Part shown: one piece after another, positions 8,077-15,977 of the stretch
Layout of the letters: every line of letters starts with the position of its first letter
How positions within the stretch are numbered: position 1 is the stretch's first letter
DNA from: Ruminococcus sp.
GTDB taxonomy: Bacteria; Bacillota; Clostridia; Oscillospirales; Ruminococcaceae
Length of the DNA stretch: 56,565 nt
Assembly (NCBI GenBank): GCA_020860605.1
Contig: JAJBTZ010000018.1
Coordinates: forward strand, 1 to 56,565
Reading direction: 5' to 3'
The notes under the pieces: model-generated
What the model saw: only the letters and a program-made list of their open reading frames with translations
What the model was told of the DNA's origin: nothing
Databases searched by the model: none
Program-made: the position numbers and the translations under genes

Positions 8077-8903
8077 GAGAAGCGATGAGCCTTAAAGCGA
8101 AAATACGCAATATTGCCAGGGATAAAAACATTCCTGCACAGGTGATTTTGCAGAATTATATGTTTGAGCGTTTTCTTGTACGTCTTTCAGCCTCGGAATA
8201 CAAGGAGAAGTTTGTTCTTAAAGGTGGAATGTTGGTAGCCGCTATCGTAGGTCTTGACAATCGGGCGACTATGGATTTGGACACCACGCTGAGAAACTTT
8301 CCTCTGACACCAGAGACTATCCAAAGTGCTTTGGAACAGATTTGTGCGGTACACTCTGACGATGATGTGGTCTTTGAGATTGGGACTATATCGCCCATCC
8401 GCAAGGATGACATTTACGGCGGCTATCGTGTAGCACTGACCGCCAGGCTTGATACCATAGTTACTCCCCTCAGTATTGATGTGTCAACAGGTGATGCAAT
8501 TACACCTCACGCAATCCAGTACAACTTCACTGAGATTTTCGATGAAGAAAAATCCTATGAGCTGTGGGCGTATAATATAGAGACTGTATTGGCTGAGAAA
8601 GTTGAGACTATTCTCCGGCGAGGAGTGTTCAACACTCGTCCGAGAGATTTTTACGATGCCTATATACTCGCAACCACGCAAAAGTATGATATGGCAGTCT
8701 TTGAAGAAGCCTTGAAAGCAACGGCAGTTCATCGTGGGACAGTGGAGCAAATTTCAAATGTGACAGAAATCCTCAATACCATTGATGATAGCTCTGAGCT
8801 ACGCACCTTGTGGGACAAGTATCGCAAGCAGTTTGCTTATGCTGAAGATATTACTTATGAGCAGATTATGGATGCGGTGAAGGGTTTGGTTGAAGATAGA
8901 TAG
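8073..8903 (+). CDS. abiEii: AbiEii nucleotidyltransferase toxin
   Basis: A 276-residue AbiEii/MenT-type nucleotidyltransferase toxin; relatives block growth during phage infection, some by adding nucleotides to tRNA. Motif FVLKGGMLV near residue 46 gives the KGG nucleotide-binding loop, TMDLDT near residue 65 supplies the paired catalytic Asp residues, and a conserved lysine lies in ETVLAEKVETI (about residue 178). RPRDFYDAYILA is the usual final motif. The start overlaps the antitoxin stop by four bases, implying coupled translation. It looks intact, so the pair should be active. A truncated WYL regulator follows, a common partner gene of defence loci. Confidence 0.94.
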   Translation: MREAMSLKAKIRNIARDKNIPAQVILQNYMFERFLVRLSASEYKEKFVLKGGMLVAAIVGLDNRATMDLDTTLRNFPLTPETIQSALEQICAVHSDDDVVFEIGTISPIRKDDIYGGYRVALTARLDTIVTPLSIDVSTGDAITPHAIQYNFTEIFDEEKSYELWAYNIETVLAEKVETILRRGVFNTRPRDFYDAYILATTQKYDMAVFEEALKATAVHRGTVEQISNVTEILNTIDDSSELRTLWDKYRKQFAYAEDITYEQIMDAVKGLVEDR

Positions 8904-8913
8904 GAGATTTATT

Positions 8914-9340
8914 ATGCCTCAAAAGAGAGGCAACAAGGTCATCTTCAATACCCGGAAACATTCAAATGAAAAAGTCTATGACAATATAGACACGTTGGAA
9001 ACGGCTCTGCTGAATAAGAACAAGGTTATCTTCCGTTATTACGACTTGGACATGAACCATAAAAAGGTATACAGACGTGATGGTCATCACTATGTAGTTG
9101 AGCCGATTGCCCTTGTCTTCAACGAGGACAACTACTACGTCAGTGTTTACAGTGCGAAACACGACCACAGCAAACTACCGTATTGACCGTACGGAAGATG
9201 TGGAAGTTCTCAATGAAAAGATTTCCGATACTGCTTCTAAGCTTCGTTCAGCTATAGCCGGTTACACAAAACAGGTATGGAAGAAAAAATGCGGAGGTTG
9301 TTTGATTTATAGAAAACAACGAAAGTCGATTCTTGTATGA
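8914..9340 (+). pseudogene. WYL-domain protein remnant, frameshifted
   Basis: The frame opening MPQKRGNKV has a good ribosome site (TAGGAGATTT) and encodes a WYL-type ligand-binding stretch (NKNKVIFRYYDLD...VVEPIALVFNEDNYYVS). It stops at 9186. The continuation, ANYRIDRTEDVEVLNEKI, is one frame away, ending at 9340, so one extra base near 9165-9175 separates them. The N-terminal DNA-binding domain normal for WYL regulators is missing, and the C-terminus is garbled. WYL proteins sense nucleic-acid or nucleotide signals and often regulate defence islands. Here it is probably dead, or at best a lone partial domain. Confidence 0.75.
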
Positions 9341-9378
9341 ATTCGTCTTTGATGAAAACATAGTTAATATTGATTGAA

Positions 9379-9408
9379 AAAGCGACCTCATAAAAATGAA
9401 GTCGCTTT
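9379..9408 (+). terminator. Hairpin after AbiE/WYL
   Basis: AAAGCGAC at 9379 pairs with GTCGCTTT ending 9408, with a further TCA/TGA pairing inside. Short U-rich tracts follow on both strands, so it may serve as a two-way terminator. Confidence 0.55.
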
Positions 9409-9553
9409 AATCAATCATATTCAATAATTGCAACGTTCTCTTATCTCCTTTTACCCTCATAAAACTTTTCTAAAACAATGCCAAACACTGGTATATAGGG
9501 AGATGCAACTTCAAAAAGTGTCATACAAGAGCGTATGCATCGCACTTGTATCC

Positions 9554-9699
9554 TGTCAAAAATGACCGCCGCGACTGTAATTTTTATCACGCTCAACCGT
9601 CTTGGATGCATACAACTGAAAATCAAGCCACCGATTATCACTACTTTGTAAATCTGCAATATCATGTCTTAATCTTAAAAATGGCGGTCATTTTTGACA
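9554..9699. mobile_element. 146-bp inverted-repeat element (MITE-like or IS remnant)
   Basis: A perfect 17-base terminal inverted repeat: TGTCAAAAATGACCGCC at 9554-9570 and its complement at 9683-9699, enclosing about 112 bases with no gene. TGT/ACA ends are typical of several IS families, and the size fits a non-autonomous element. No target-site duplication is obvious in the flanks I compared. Confidence 0.6.
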
Positions 9700-9766
9700 A
9701 CCCCATCTTAACTCTTTTTTCTGGAAGCCCATGCTTCATTATGGCATGTTATAGTTGGCTTTTGCT

Positions 9767-10474
9767 TTAAGAACTTTTGCCCAGTAGGGACAGCTCTTTC
9801 AGTATATTCTGAATCTCATTATAGTAGAGCATCTCGTCATCACCAGCCATTATGCGTTCATACGTATACTCTTCGATGTTTATCTCCTCGCCCGAGAGCA
9901 GTTTGGCGTATAAGGTCAGGTAAACGGCATAATCCCCTTGAATCACTTCGTTATGATTGAGAAGCCCGACTATGTAGCCGTCATTTGGAACTGAGTTTGA
10001 TTTATGGGGAATCAGGTTGACAAGAGATTTCTGGATACCGATTAGCAGAAGCTCTATAAACAGCAGTGTAGAGTAAAACGAGTCGAAAGGAAGCAATGCA
10101 AGGCTCAAGACTGAGACATTTATGTTTGCCATAGCTCCGCCGAGATTATATGCCTTGAACCGAACCGATTCTGTCTTTTTTGGAACCATTATGCACTGAC
10201 CGCTGAGCTGGCTTTTCCATTTTAATGAGAGCTTTCCCTTCTGATTCCTTACGATATTGACAGGGCCCAGCTGCAGGCGCAACAGTTTATAACCGCTTAT
10301 CTTTCCGCCGATTAGGTGTCCGCATTCATGCGCGAGAAGATGAACAGCATAACTAAGACAATAGAGTACAACCGCCACCACTATTCCGGAAGCAGTCAGA
10401 CTTTCCTCGAAATGCAAATAAGCAATGATCACAACAATGCTGAATAACGTAAGAAAAGCTTTCAACGGCTTCAT
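9767..10474 (-). CDS. M50-like membrane metalloprotease
   Basis: A 235-residue integral membrane protein with the zinc motif HECGH at residues 49-53 inside a membrane helix, and NDGY at 164-167 whose Asp can be the third zinc ligand, as in site-2 proteases (M50). Four or five hydrophobic segments are visible (about 5-45, 115-155). The family cuts substrates inside the membrane. GGAGGAAATCAT precedes ATG 10474. It follows the terminator at 10504-10549, so it may be expressed separately or by read-through from the large operon. Candidate substrates are the small membrane proteins encoded nearby (12012-12221), which is inference. The HExxH core is intact. Confidence 0.82.
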   Translation of the reverse strand: MKPLKAFLTLFSIVVIIAYLHFEESLTASGIVVAVVLYCLSYAVHLLAHECGHLIGGKISGYKLLRLQLGPVNIVRNQKGKLSLKWKSQLSGQCIMVPKKTESVRFKAYNLGGAMANINVSVLSLALLPFDSFYSTLLFIELLLIGIQKSLVNLIPHKSNSVPNDGYIVGLLNHNEVIQGDYAVYLTLYAKLLSGEEINIEEYTYERIMAGDDEMLYYNEIQNILKELSLLGKSS

Positions 10475-10503
10475 ATGATTTCCTCCGGTTCTGAGATGTA
10501 ATC

Positions 10504-10549
10504 AAAAGCACTTCAACAAAGCCGCACATGACTCTGATGAAGTGCTTTT
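10504..10549 (-). terminator. Terminator of the large operon
   Basis: AAAAGCACTTCA and TGAAGTGCTTTT form a 12-base perfect stem with a 22-base loop, 20 bases beyond the last stop codon of the GTPase gene. The minus strand ends CTTTTGATT and the plus strand CTTTTTGTT, so termination could occur both ways. Confidence 0.7.
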
Positions 10550-10569
10550 TGTTGTGAACTATAAAAAAA

Positions 10570-11709
10570 TCATTCCGCCTTGATGCTGGAATCTGCCTGC
10601 TCAAGGAGCCACATTACCGGCTCAACGACGTTCTTACCTCTATAAGGCTGACCCTCGTGATTATGACCGAGAGCACTACATGTGAAGTATCTTACAGTCT
10701 TGAACTTGGCTTCAGCGGTACGGACAAAGTTTCCAGCACCATACTCATCGAGGAATTTACGGCATACTGCATTGCGAGCATCGGCATAGCTCTTGCAGGT
10801 GTCAGTATTTTCAGTGAGATACTGCTGTGCAGCAGTGTCGCCAATTTTCTCTTCAAGAGTGGGGATATCCGCCTTGTTGATTACAACTGCAAGATTGCGC
10901 TTCAATGTGTCCTTGTCCTTCAAGCCGAACATCTTCTCAAGGTTTATAAGCATGATATTGAGGATATCATCAAAATCCTTGGAGCTTGCGCCATAAGAGT
11001 TGAGGTCAAGCTTGTCTTCAACCTCCATTGCAAACTGGGCCAGAGTCAGCGGGTCTATTACGAAGATAAAGCCGTTGGCGTAGCTATAGGCGAGATTATG
11101 CTGGACATCGCTACTGCTTGAGAACATTTCTCCCGAGATGTCATATACATAGATACGGCGACCTACCTTTTCACTGGGGAGCTTGAGCATAAGCTGGTAT
11201 GCAGTAAGAGAGTTGAGCTCTGTCTTCATAAGACGAACACCCTGGTTAAGGGAGCGCATAGCCAAAGCGTGGTTTCTTTCCTCGGTGTCGGAAATGAAGT
11301 TCATCTCCCATCCACGGGTAGGAGCGACATCGGTCATCATCTGCTCAATTGCCATATTTATGAAGCAGGTTTTACCTACAGACGGTCCACCGATAACAGG
11401 GAACGCATACTGGCGGCTGGCAGTATCCCCGGAAAGAGCTGTGCCGCATTCGGGGCAGTATGCCTTGAGCTGACCACGACCGTTTAGGAAGGTTGTGGGG
11501 ATCTTGGTTCCACACTCACAGGTGCGCTTAAGAATTCCGTACTTGCCGGGAACAAGCTTTGTATGCTTTGCTCCACATCCAGGACACTCATATACCGGAA
11601 TGAGAAACGAAGCCTGGCAGTCGGGGCTAGGACAAGCATTCTTGATCTTGTTGACCATAATGTAGATACGGTCAATAAGCCAAAGGATACTAAATCCGAT
11701 GTAGATCAA
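10570..11709 (-). CDS. Zinc-ribbon P-loop GTPase-like protein (main part of a frameshifted gene)
   Basis: A P-loop NTPase of the TRAFAC type resembling the double-GTPase proteins of conflict systems. Two zinc ribbons come first (Cys 25/31/42/45 and 64/66/85/88), then Walker A GGPSVGKT at 107-114, switch DISGE near 197 and the guanine-specificity motif NKAD. The listed TTG start is not the true one: the frame is open up to 11805 and encodes two membrane helices (FTFGSVITAITTAAHIAILL and onward), continuing the small gene at 11768-11971 if one base is removed near 11803. The full protein would then be an N-terminal cap, two membrane helices, zinc ribbons and a GTPase. It is the last gene of the operon. 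I infer a membrane-bound switch working with the GAP1-like protein and the second GTPase. Confidence 0.85.
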   Translation of the reverse strand: MIYIGFSILWLIDRIYIMVNKIKNACPSPDCQASFLIPVYECPGCGAKHTKLVPGKYGILKRTCECGTKIPTTFLNGRGQLKAYCPECGTALSGDTASRQYAFPVIGGPSVGKTCFINMAIEQMMTDVAPTRGWEMNFISDTEERNHALAMRSLNQGVRLMKTELNSLTAYQLMLKLPSEKVGRRIYVYDISGEMFSSSSDVQHNLAYSYANGFIFVIDPLTLAQFAMEVEDKLDLNSYGASSKDFDDILNIMLINLEKMFGLKDKDTLKRNLAVVINKADIPTLEEKIGDTAAQQYLTENTDTCKSYADARNAVCRKFLDEYGAGNFVRTAEAKFKTVRYFTCSALGHNHEGQPYRGKNVVEPVMWLLEQADSSIKAE

Positions 11710-11767
11710 TGCGAAGAACAGAAGCAGGATTGCTATATGCGCCGCAGTAGTGATCGCAGTGATTACA

Positions 11768-11971
11768 CTACCGAAGGTAAAAATTGAAATCGCGGCAATA
11801 AGGGTTCATACCACCGCCTATAGTGAAGCAACCTTTCTCACAAGCTAGCGAGAATTGCTCAGCTGCAGAGTGAAGGTTTCTTGTCCAGGGTTCCTTGATA
11901 GTGTTTCCCAGGTCGACGTAGCCCTTCCCGAAGAAATAGCTGACCTTTGCGGGTTGTGGTGTGCTTGCCAT
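11768..11971 (-). CDS. N-terminal part of the membrane GTPase (frameshifted) or small separate protein
   Basis: The frame starting at 11971 (MASTPQPAKVSYFFGKGY; AAAGGAG 9 bases upstream, preferred over ATG 11980, which touches the ribosome site) reads to GGGMNP and then a stop at 11768. From that point another frame gives LIAAISIFTFGSVITA, two membrane helices and then the zinc-ribbon GTPase. Reading CCC at 11804-11806 on the complementary strand as CC restores one continuous protein of about 470 residues. So this is most likely the N-terminus of the GTPase. A programmed +1 shift cannot be excluded. Confidence 0.6.
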   Translation of the reverse strand: MASTPQPAKVSYFFGKGYVDLGNTIKEPWTRNLHSAAEQFSLACEKGCFTIGGGMNPYCRDFNFYLR

Positions 11972-12011
11972 GGCAAACATCTCCTTTCATTGTGTATGAC
12001 TTTATTACTTA

Positions 12012-12221
12012 TTATACCTCTGCAAGATTGTGATTTGAATCAAATACGTTGTGCTTGAATGCAAGAATGTAATTCTTGATGGAGTGGAAACCTCCGATAA
12101 AAGCACCGCCGTAAACAACGATCATGCAAACAATTGCGATTACAATGATAGCGATTACAATGGCAAAAATCCAGCCTCCGTCATCATCGTGTCCAACCAT
12201 ACATTTCCTTGTGTTGTTCAT
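12012..12221 (-). CDS. Small single-pass membrane protein
   Basis: A 69-residue protein with a short acidic head (GHDDDGG), one very hydrophobic helix (residues 17-40, IFAIVIAIIVIAIVC) and a glycine motif GGAFIGG before an amphipathic tail. TAGGAGGTTTACAAA precedes ATG 12221. It sits between the GAP1-like gene and the GTPase in the operon. It could be a membrane anchor, a toxin-like effector or a substrate of the M50 protease downstream. No family recognised. Confidence 0.7.
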   Translation of the reverse strand: MNNTRKCMVGHDDDGGWIFAIVIAIIVIAIVCMIVVYGGAFIGGFHSIKNYILAFKHNVFDSNHNLAEV

Positions 12222-12249
12222 TTTGTAAACCTCCTAGTGTTAATAAATT

Positions 12250-14835
12250 TTATTTTTTGCGGAATATTATGCCAAGCTTCCCTGAGATTCCTTCTTTTTT
12301 ACGGACATCGTCAAAAATATAATCACAGCGAGAGCTAGGTATATCTTCGTTAATTGCCTGACGAACGTATGACAATTCACTCTCATCAAGTGTACGCATA
12401 TAACGAATTACAGGCTTATAGAGTTCCTCTGCGGCTTGATCGCTACTTTCAGCAGTAACCAGGTACACACATGTCCATCCGATAACCCGATTACATCTGT
12501 CAGACTCCTTCTTTTGCATCTTCTTGAGTGCGGATGTGAAATCATCTGCGAAGTTTAGGAAATGCTTTCCATGATAGAAGATATGCATAAGCAGTGAAAG
12601 ATCCTCAGCAGACTGAATCAGAACAAGGTATTCGCTGAAGTAGTTCTTTATGTAGGCTTCGTAATCAGACTTGTCAAGAGACTCGAGTGTGATATTGATG
12701 CCCGACAGCTCTGATGAAAGACCTACAGGACGTTTGCGCTGGGAATTATTCTTTTCAAGAGTTTCGCCGACATAAACAGCCTTGATCTTCCTGAGACCCG
12801 ACTTGTCGACCTTGGCTCTCAGCTGGCAGACTCTCAGAAGGAGTGTAGCATCCATTTTGGCAAGCGATTTTACACTGCAATCGTTGACAGCATCGGTAAG
12901 AGCTCTGATTGTCTCACCGTCGCTCAAAAGTGACTCATCTACCTTGCGGATGATGTCAATTGCTACATCCTCGCGAGACTTAGCCTGAACACTGTTGATG
13001 CGCGCCAGAATCATCGGGTCAATACTGAACGCTGTACTTCCGGCAATCCGTGAGTGCTGATTCTGATAGAAACGCCAGAATTCCTCCTCGGGATTGTCAG
13101 AAGAAGCTATCTTCCTGGCACATAGTCTCGTTGCTATCGAAGTGGCTCCAGGTGTATCAAACAGAAGATGTTCAAAGTTGTTAATCTGTCTTTCTGTCAA
13201 GGACTTTGAGACCTCAACATACTTCTTGCAAAATTTCTCAACCTTGGCAGGCTCTTTCAAAGCACTCATGAAGATACCGAGAATGTTTTCAAACAGTGTC
13301 CGGTTGTCTGCCGTTGCTAAAAGAATCTCAATCATTTGCTTTTCGCAACCGTCAATTCCTGTAATATTCTTAAGTAGCACCGACACAAGCTTTTCTACAG
13401 GCTGATTTCCGTTCAATCCACCTGAGAAAGTATAGCTTTGGAGAAGCCAGGCGATATAGAAGTTGTTTGTGTAAAGATTGCTGTGACCGTCAAGGCAAAG
13501 CAAAAGGTGGTCTACGCTTCCGGCTGTATTGAGATAATCTAGATAATCCTTATACTGCTGTGGCGTTTCACTCCTGACAGCATCGAGAAGCGAATTGAGT
13601 TTTGAGCAAGGCTCGGTGGCTTCGCCAGCGTGCTGATATATCGTCTCTGTGAACAGGTCATAGAGAGTACAAATCATGTAGCTTGAATGCTCGCAGACAA
13701 ACTTCCAGAATAAATTCAGAAGCTCTTCATCCAGTTGCCAGCCGTTCTCATGACAGGTGACAAGCAGTTTACCGCCGACATCAGAGTTGTCAGAATCGGA
13801 GCAGTATTTTGAGCCGAACGAAAGGACAGCTTTCAGATTATCCTCTGTAAATTCGAACTCATCATTCTTAAGAAGATGATAGTAGAGATATGCATCCTGC
13901 AGGTGACTATTTATCTCGTCAAACGAAGTTGACTCAACGAATTTGCCGAAAGAATCAACCTCTTCGCCGTCGAATGCCATGCTCGAAGCCATAGCGGTAG
14001 CATAAATGCCGGGAGTGATGCCCTGCGTCATGTACCCGCCAATGAAATCCATCACGTTCTGACGGTTGCTTCTGCATTCGGTGGCATAATTGAAGTAGTT
14101 GGCATCCGGTCTTACTCCGATGATATAGAAGTCAAGCCCTTCCTCTTTTGCGCGCTGAGACCTCATCGATTCATGATTACCGACATAGGTGTTGAAAGTA
14201 AACTTCTTAGCAAGCTTCGGAGGAAGAATTCTTTGCATTGCGGCAGACCACAAGACGAGATTTTCGCGGGTATCATTCAGATAGAACGGTATTCCATTGT
14301 CGCGAGCCTTGAGAACCATAGCAATGAGCTGTGCAAACTCATCCTCCTTTTCAAAGAGAAACTCGTTCAGCTGGTCGTCGTTTATCACAGATGAATACTC
14401 ATCAATCTGTATCAACGGCAGTGGCGGAACCGGAGATGACGCATTAAGTTCCTCTTCGGTCATCGCGGTTTTGATGTACGGCTCGGCAAAGAGCTCCGCC
14501 GTTCTGCAAGGCAGGTCATCGATATCGAATATTAGCGCATGGATTATGTAGTTTCCGTATCTGCCGGAATAATCCTTGCCGAGATAGGTCGATTGCGCAA
14601 CACAGCCACGCCCTGACGGAAGTATGAAGTAAGAGAATGCATAAGGGAAAATGTCTGCTATCTCCTGAGGAGTCGGAGTCGGAGTCAGCTCCTTTGGAGC
14701 GAGATATTGCATAGCATCCTTAATTGCACTGCACTCAGCTTCTGTTATGCCCTCTGAACGAGAGTATATCATATAGCCCTTTTCGGTAGAGTCACCGTTC
14801 TTCCAGGAAGTATATATGTATTGCAACGCTTCCAT
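12250..14835 (-). CDS. GTPase-associated protein 1 (GAP1)-like protein
   Basis: An 861-residue soluble protein. The N-terminal 150 residues (opening MEALQYIYTSWKNG, then GRGCVAQSTYLGKDYSGRYGNYIIHALIF) match my memory of the GAP1 N-terminal domain, a family found next to double-GTPases in bacterial conflict systems. The rest is a long all-helical array with no enzymatic motif, suited to a scaffold or sensor. AAGGAGGTGCTGTT precedes ATG 14835, and only 12 bases separate it from the GTPase gene at 14848. The gene order GTPase, GAP1, small membrane protein, GTPase supports a complex. The family call rests on pattern memory, not a search. Confidence 0.75.
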   Translation of the reverse strand: MEALQYIYTSWKNGDSTEKGYMIYSRSEGITEAECSAIKDAMQYLAPKELTPTPTPQEIADIFPYAFSYFILPSGRGCVAQSTYLGKDYSGRYGNYIIHALIFDIDDLPCRTAELFAEPYIKTAMTEEELNASSPVPPLPLIQIDEYSSVINDDQLNEFLFEKEDEFAQLIAMVLKARDNGIPFYLNDTRENLVLWSAAMQRILPPKLAKKFTFNTYVGNHESMRSQRAKEEGLDFYIIGVRPDANYFNYATECRSNRQNVMDFIGGYMTQGITPGIYATAMASSMAFDGEEVDSFGKFVESTSFDEINSHLQDAYLYYHLLKNDEFEFTEDNLKAVLSFGSKYCSDSDNSDVGGKLLVTCHENGWQLDEELLNLFWKFVCEHSSYMICTLYDLFTETIYQHAGEATEPCSKLNSLLDAVRSETPQQYKDYLDYLNTAGSVDHLLLCLDGHSNLYTNNFYIAWLLQSYTFSGGLNGNQPVEKLVSVLLKNITGIDGCEKQMIEILLATADNRTLFENILGIFMSALKEPAKVEKFCKKYVEVSKSLTERQINNFEHLLFDTPGATSIATRLCARKIASSDNPEEEFWRFYQNQHSRIAGSTAFSIDPMILARINSVQAKSREDVAIDIIRKVDESLLSDGETIRALTDAVNDCSVKSLAKMDATLLLRVCQLRAKVDKSGLRKIKAVYVGETLEKNNSQRKRPVGLSSELSGINITLESLDKSDYEAYIKNYFSEYLVLIQSAEDLSLLMHIFYHGKHFLNFADDFTSALKKMQKKESDRCNRVIGWTCVYLVTAESSDQAAEELYKPVIRYMRTLDESELSYVRQAINEDIPSSRCDYIFDDVRKKEGISGKLGIIFRKK

Positions 14836-14847
14836 AACAGCACCTCC

Positions 14848-15963
14848 TTATTCAGTCGGGATGATCTGTTCCCGTGAAAGTATCCACAGGAATGGATCGG
14901 CAACGCGGAACGGACGGAATTTTGGAATCTTGTTATCCATATCCGGATTGCTTCCAAGTGCGCTAAGACCAAAGAATGCAAAATCGGAAAACTGGGTGGA
15001 TACCGTCTGATACAGTTCCATTCCAAGCCAGTTTTCAACCAGGCTCTGCATTTCGTCATTAGCGTCTTGGAAGTCGATCTTGTCAAACGCTCCCTTGCGG
15101 ATATGTGAGGAATCGTTTTTGAGACAGCTTGCAGGATCGAGAAGTTCATCAACAGCGTCAATCTTTGTGAATGCAATAGCTATGGGGATATCAATCTTCT
15201 TGCTGAGGTCGGTAAGTCCGGAGCCGGTTCTTATTATCTCGATAGTTCTGTTGAGAATCGTGTTGGCGTCGGTATTTTCCTCCGGCAAACGGATTTTCCC
15301 TTGCAATTCATCTCTTACAGCAGGAAGCTGAAGTGGATCGAGAAGAAGGATTATGCCGGAAGAGTGGTACAGATATCGGTTGAATGTCTGCATTGAAGCC
15401 AGTGAGTTCAGGTTTTCACCTGCAGTGTCAAAGAATGTCAGTGACACTGCATCATTCACGGCTTTCTTGAACAAACCTCCCTTTCTCTGAAAAATCAGAG
15501 AGTAGATGAGAGGGTCTACATCGCCGGCATCAGAACCACGCACACATGTGCGATGGCGATACAGAGGGTCATAAAACTCGGTGCGGTAACGGTTCAGTGT
15601 CTTATCGCCGCAAGCCATCAGTGCACAGTTGAAAGAGCGACCGATTTCATTTTTCAGCTGATTTATGAGAACCGCAACATAGTTACTCTTACCGGTTTCC
15701 TTGGCACCGATAATTGCAATAGGGTAGCTTTTTGCTGTTCCGATATTCAGCGGAAGCTCTCCACCGCACTTGGGACAGACCTTGGTTACAAGAGGCTGAC
15801 CGCATTCTTCACATACAGGCTTCTTGGGATTCGCAGGATGCTGTGGCATTCTGTCGATTGCATGTTGACATCTTGATGCAGTGCTTGTGTTTGAGCAGAT
15901 ATACTCAATACTGTCGAGGCTCTGTTCTTCAAAGCATCTCGGACAGAGAAATTTGCCTGCCAT
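14848..15963 (-). CDS. Zinc-ribbon GTPase-like P-loop protein (double-GTPase family)
   Basis: A 371-residue protein. Zinc-binding cysteines occupy residues 7-66 (CPRC, CEEC, CPKC). The P-loop domain has Walker A GAKETGKS at 86-93, switch DTAGE at 179-183 and the specificity motif TKID at 266-269, all in TRAFAC GTPase order, so it should bind and hydrolyse GTP. Its architecture parallels the operon's last GTPase, but without membrane helices, so the two may form a heteromeric pair with the GAP1-like protein. It begins 14 bases after the 981-residue J-like gene. No truncation seen. Confidence 0.85.
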   Translation of the reverse strand: MAGKFLCPRCFEEQSLDSIEYICSNTSTASRCQHAIDRMPQHPANPKKPVCEECGQPLVTKVCPKCGGELPLNIGTAKSYPIAIIGAKETGKSNYVAVLINQLKNEIGRSFNCALMACGDKTLNRYRTEFYDPLYRHRTCVRGSDAGDVDPLIYSLIFQRKGGLFKKAVNDAVSLTFFDTAGENLNSLASMQTFNRYLYHSSGIILLLDPLQLPAVRDELQGKIRLPEENTDANTILNRTIEIIRTGSGLTDLSKKIDIPIAIAFTKIDAVDELLDPASCLKNDSSHIRKGAFDKIDFQDANDEMQSLVENWLGMELYQTVSTQFSDFAFFGLSALGSNPDMDNKIPKFRPFRVADPFLWILSREQIIPTE

Positions 15964-15977
15964 ATTTTATCGCCTCC

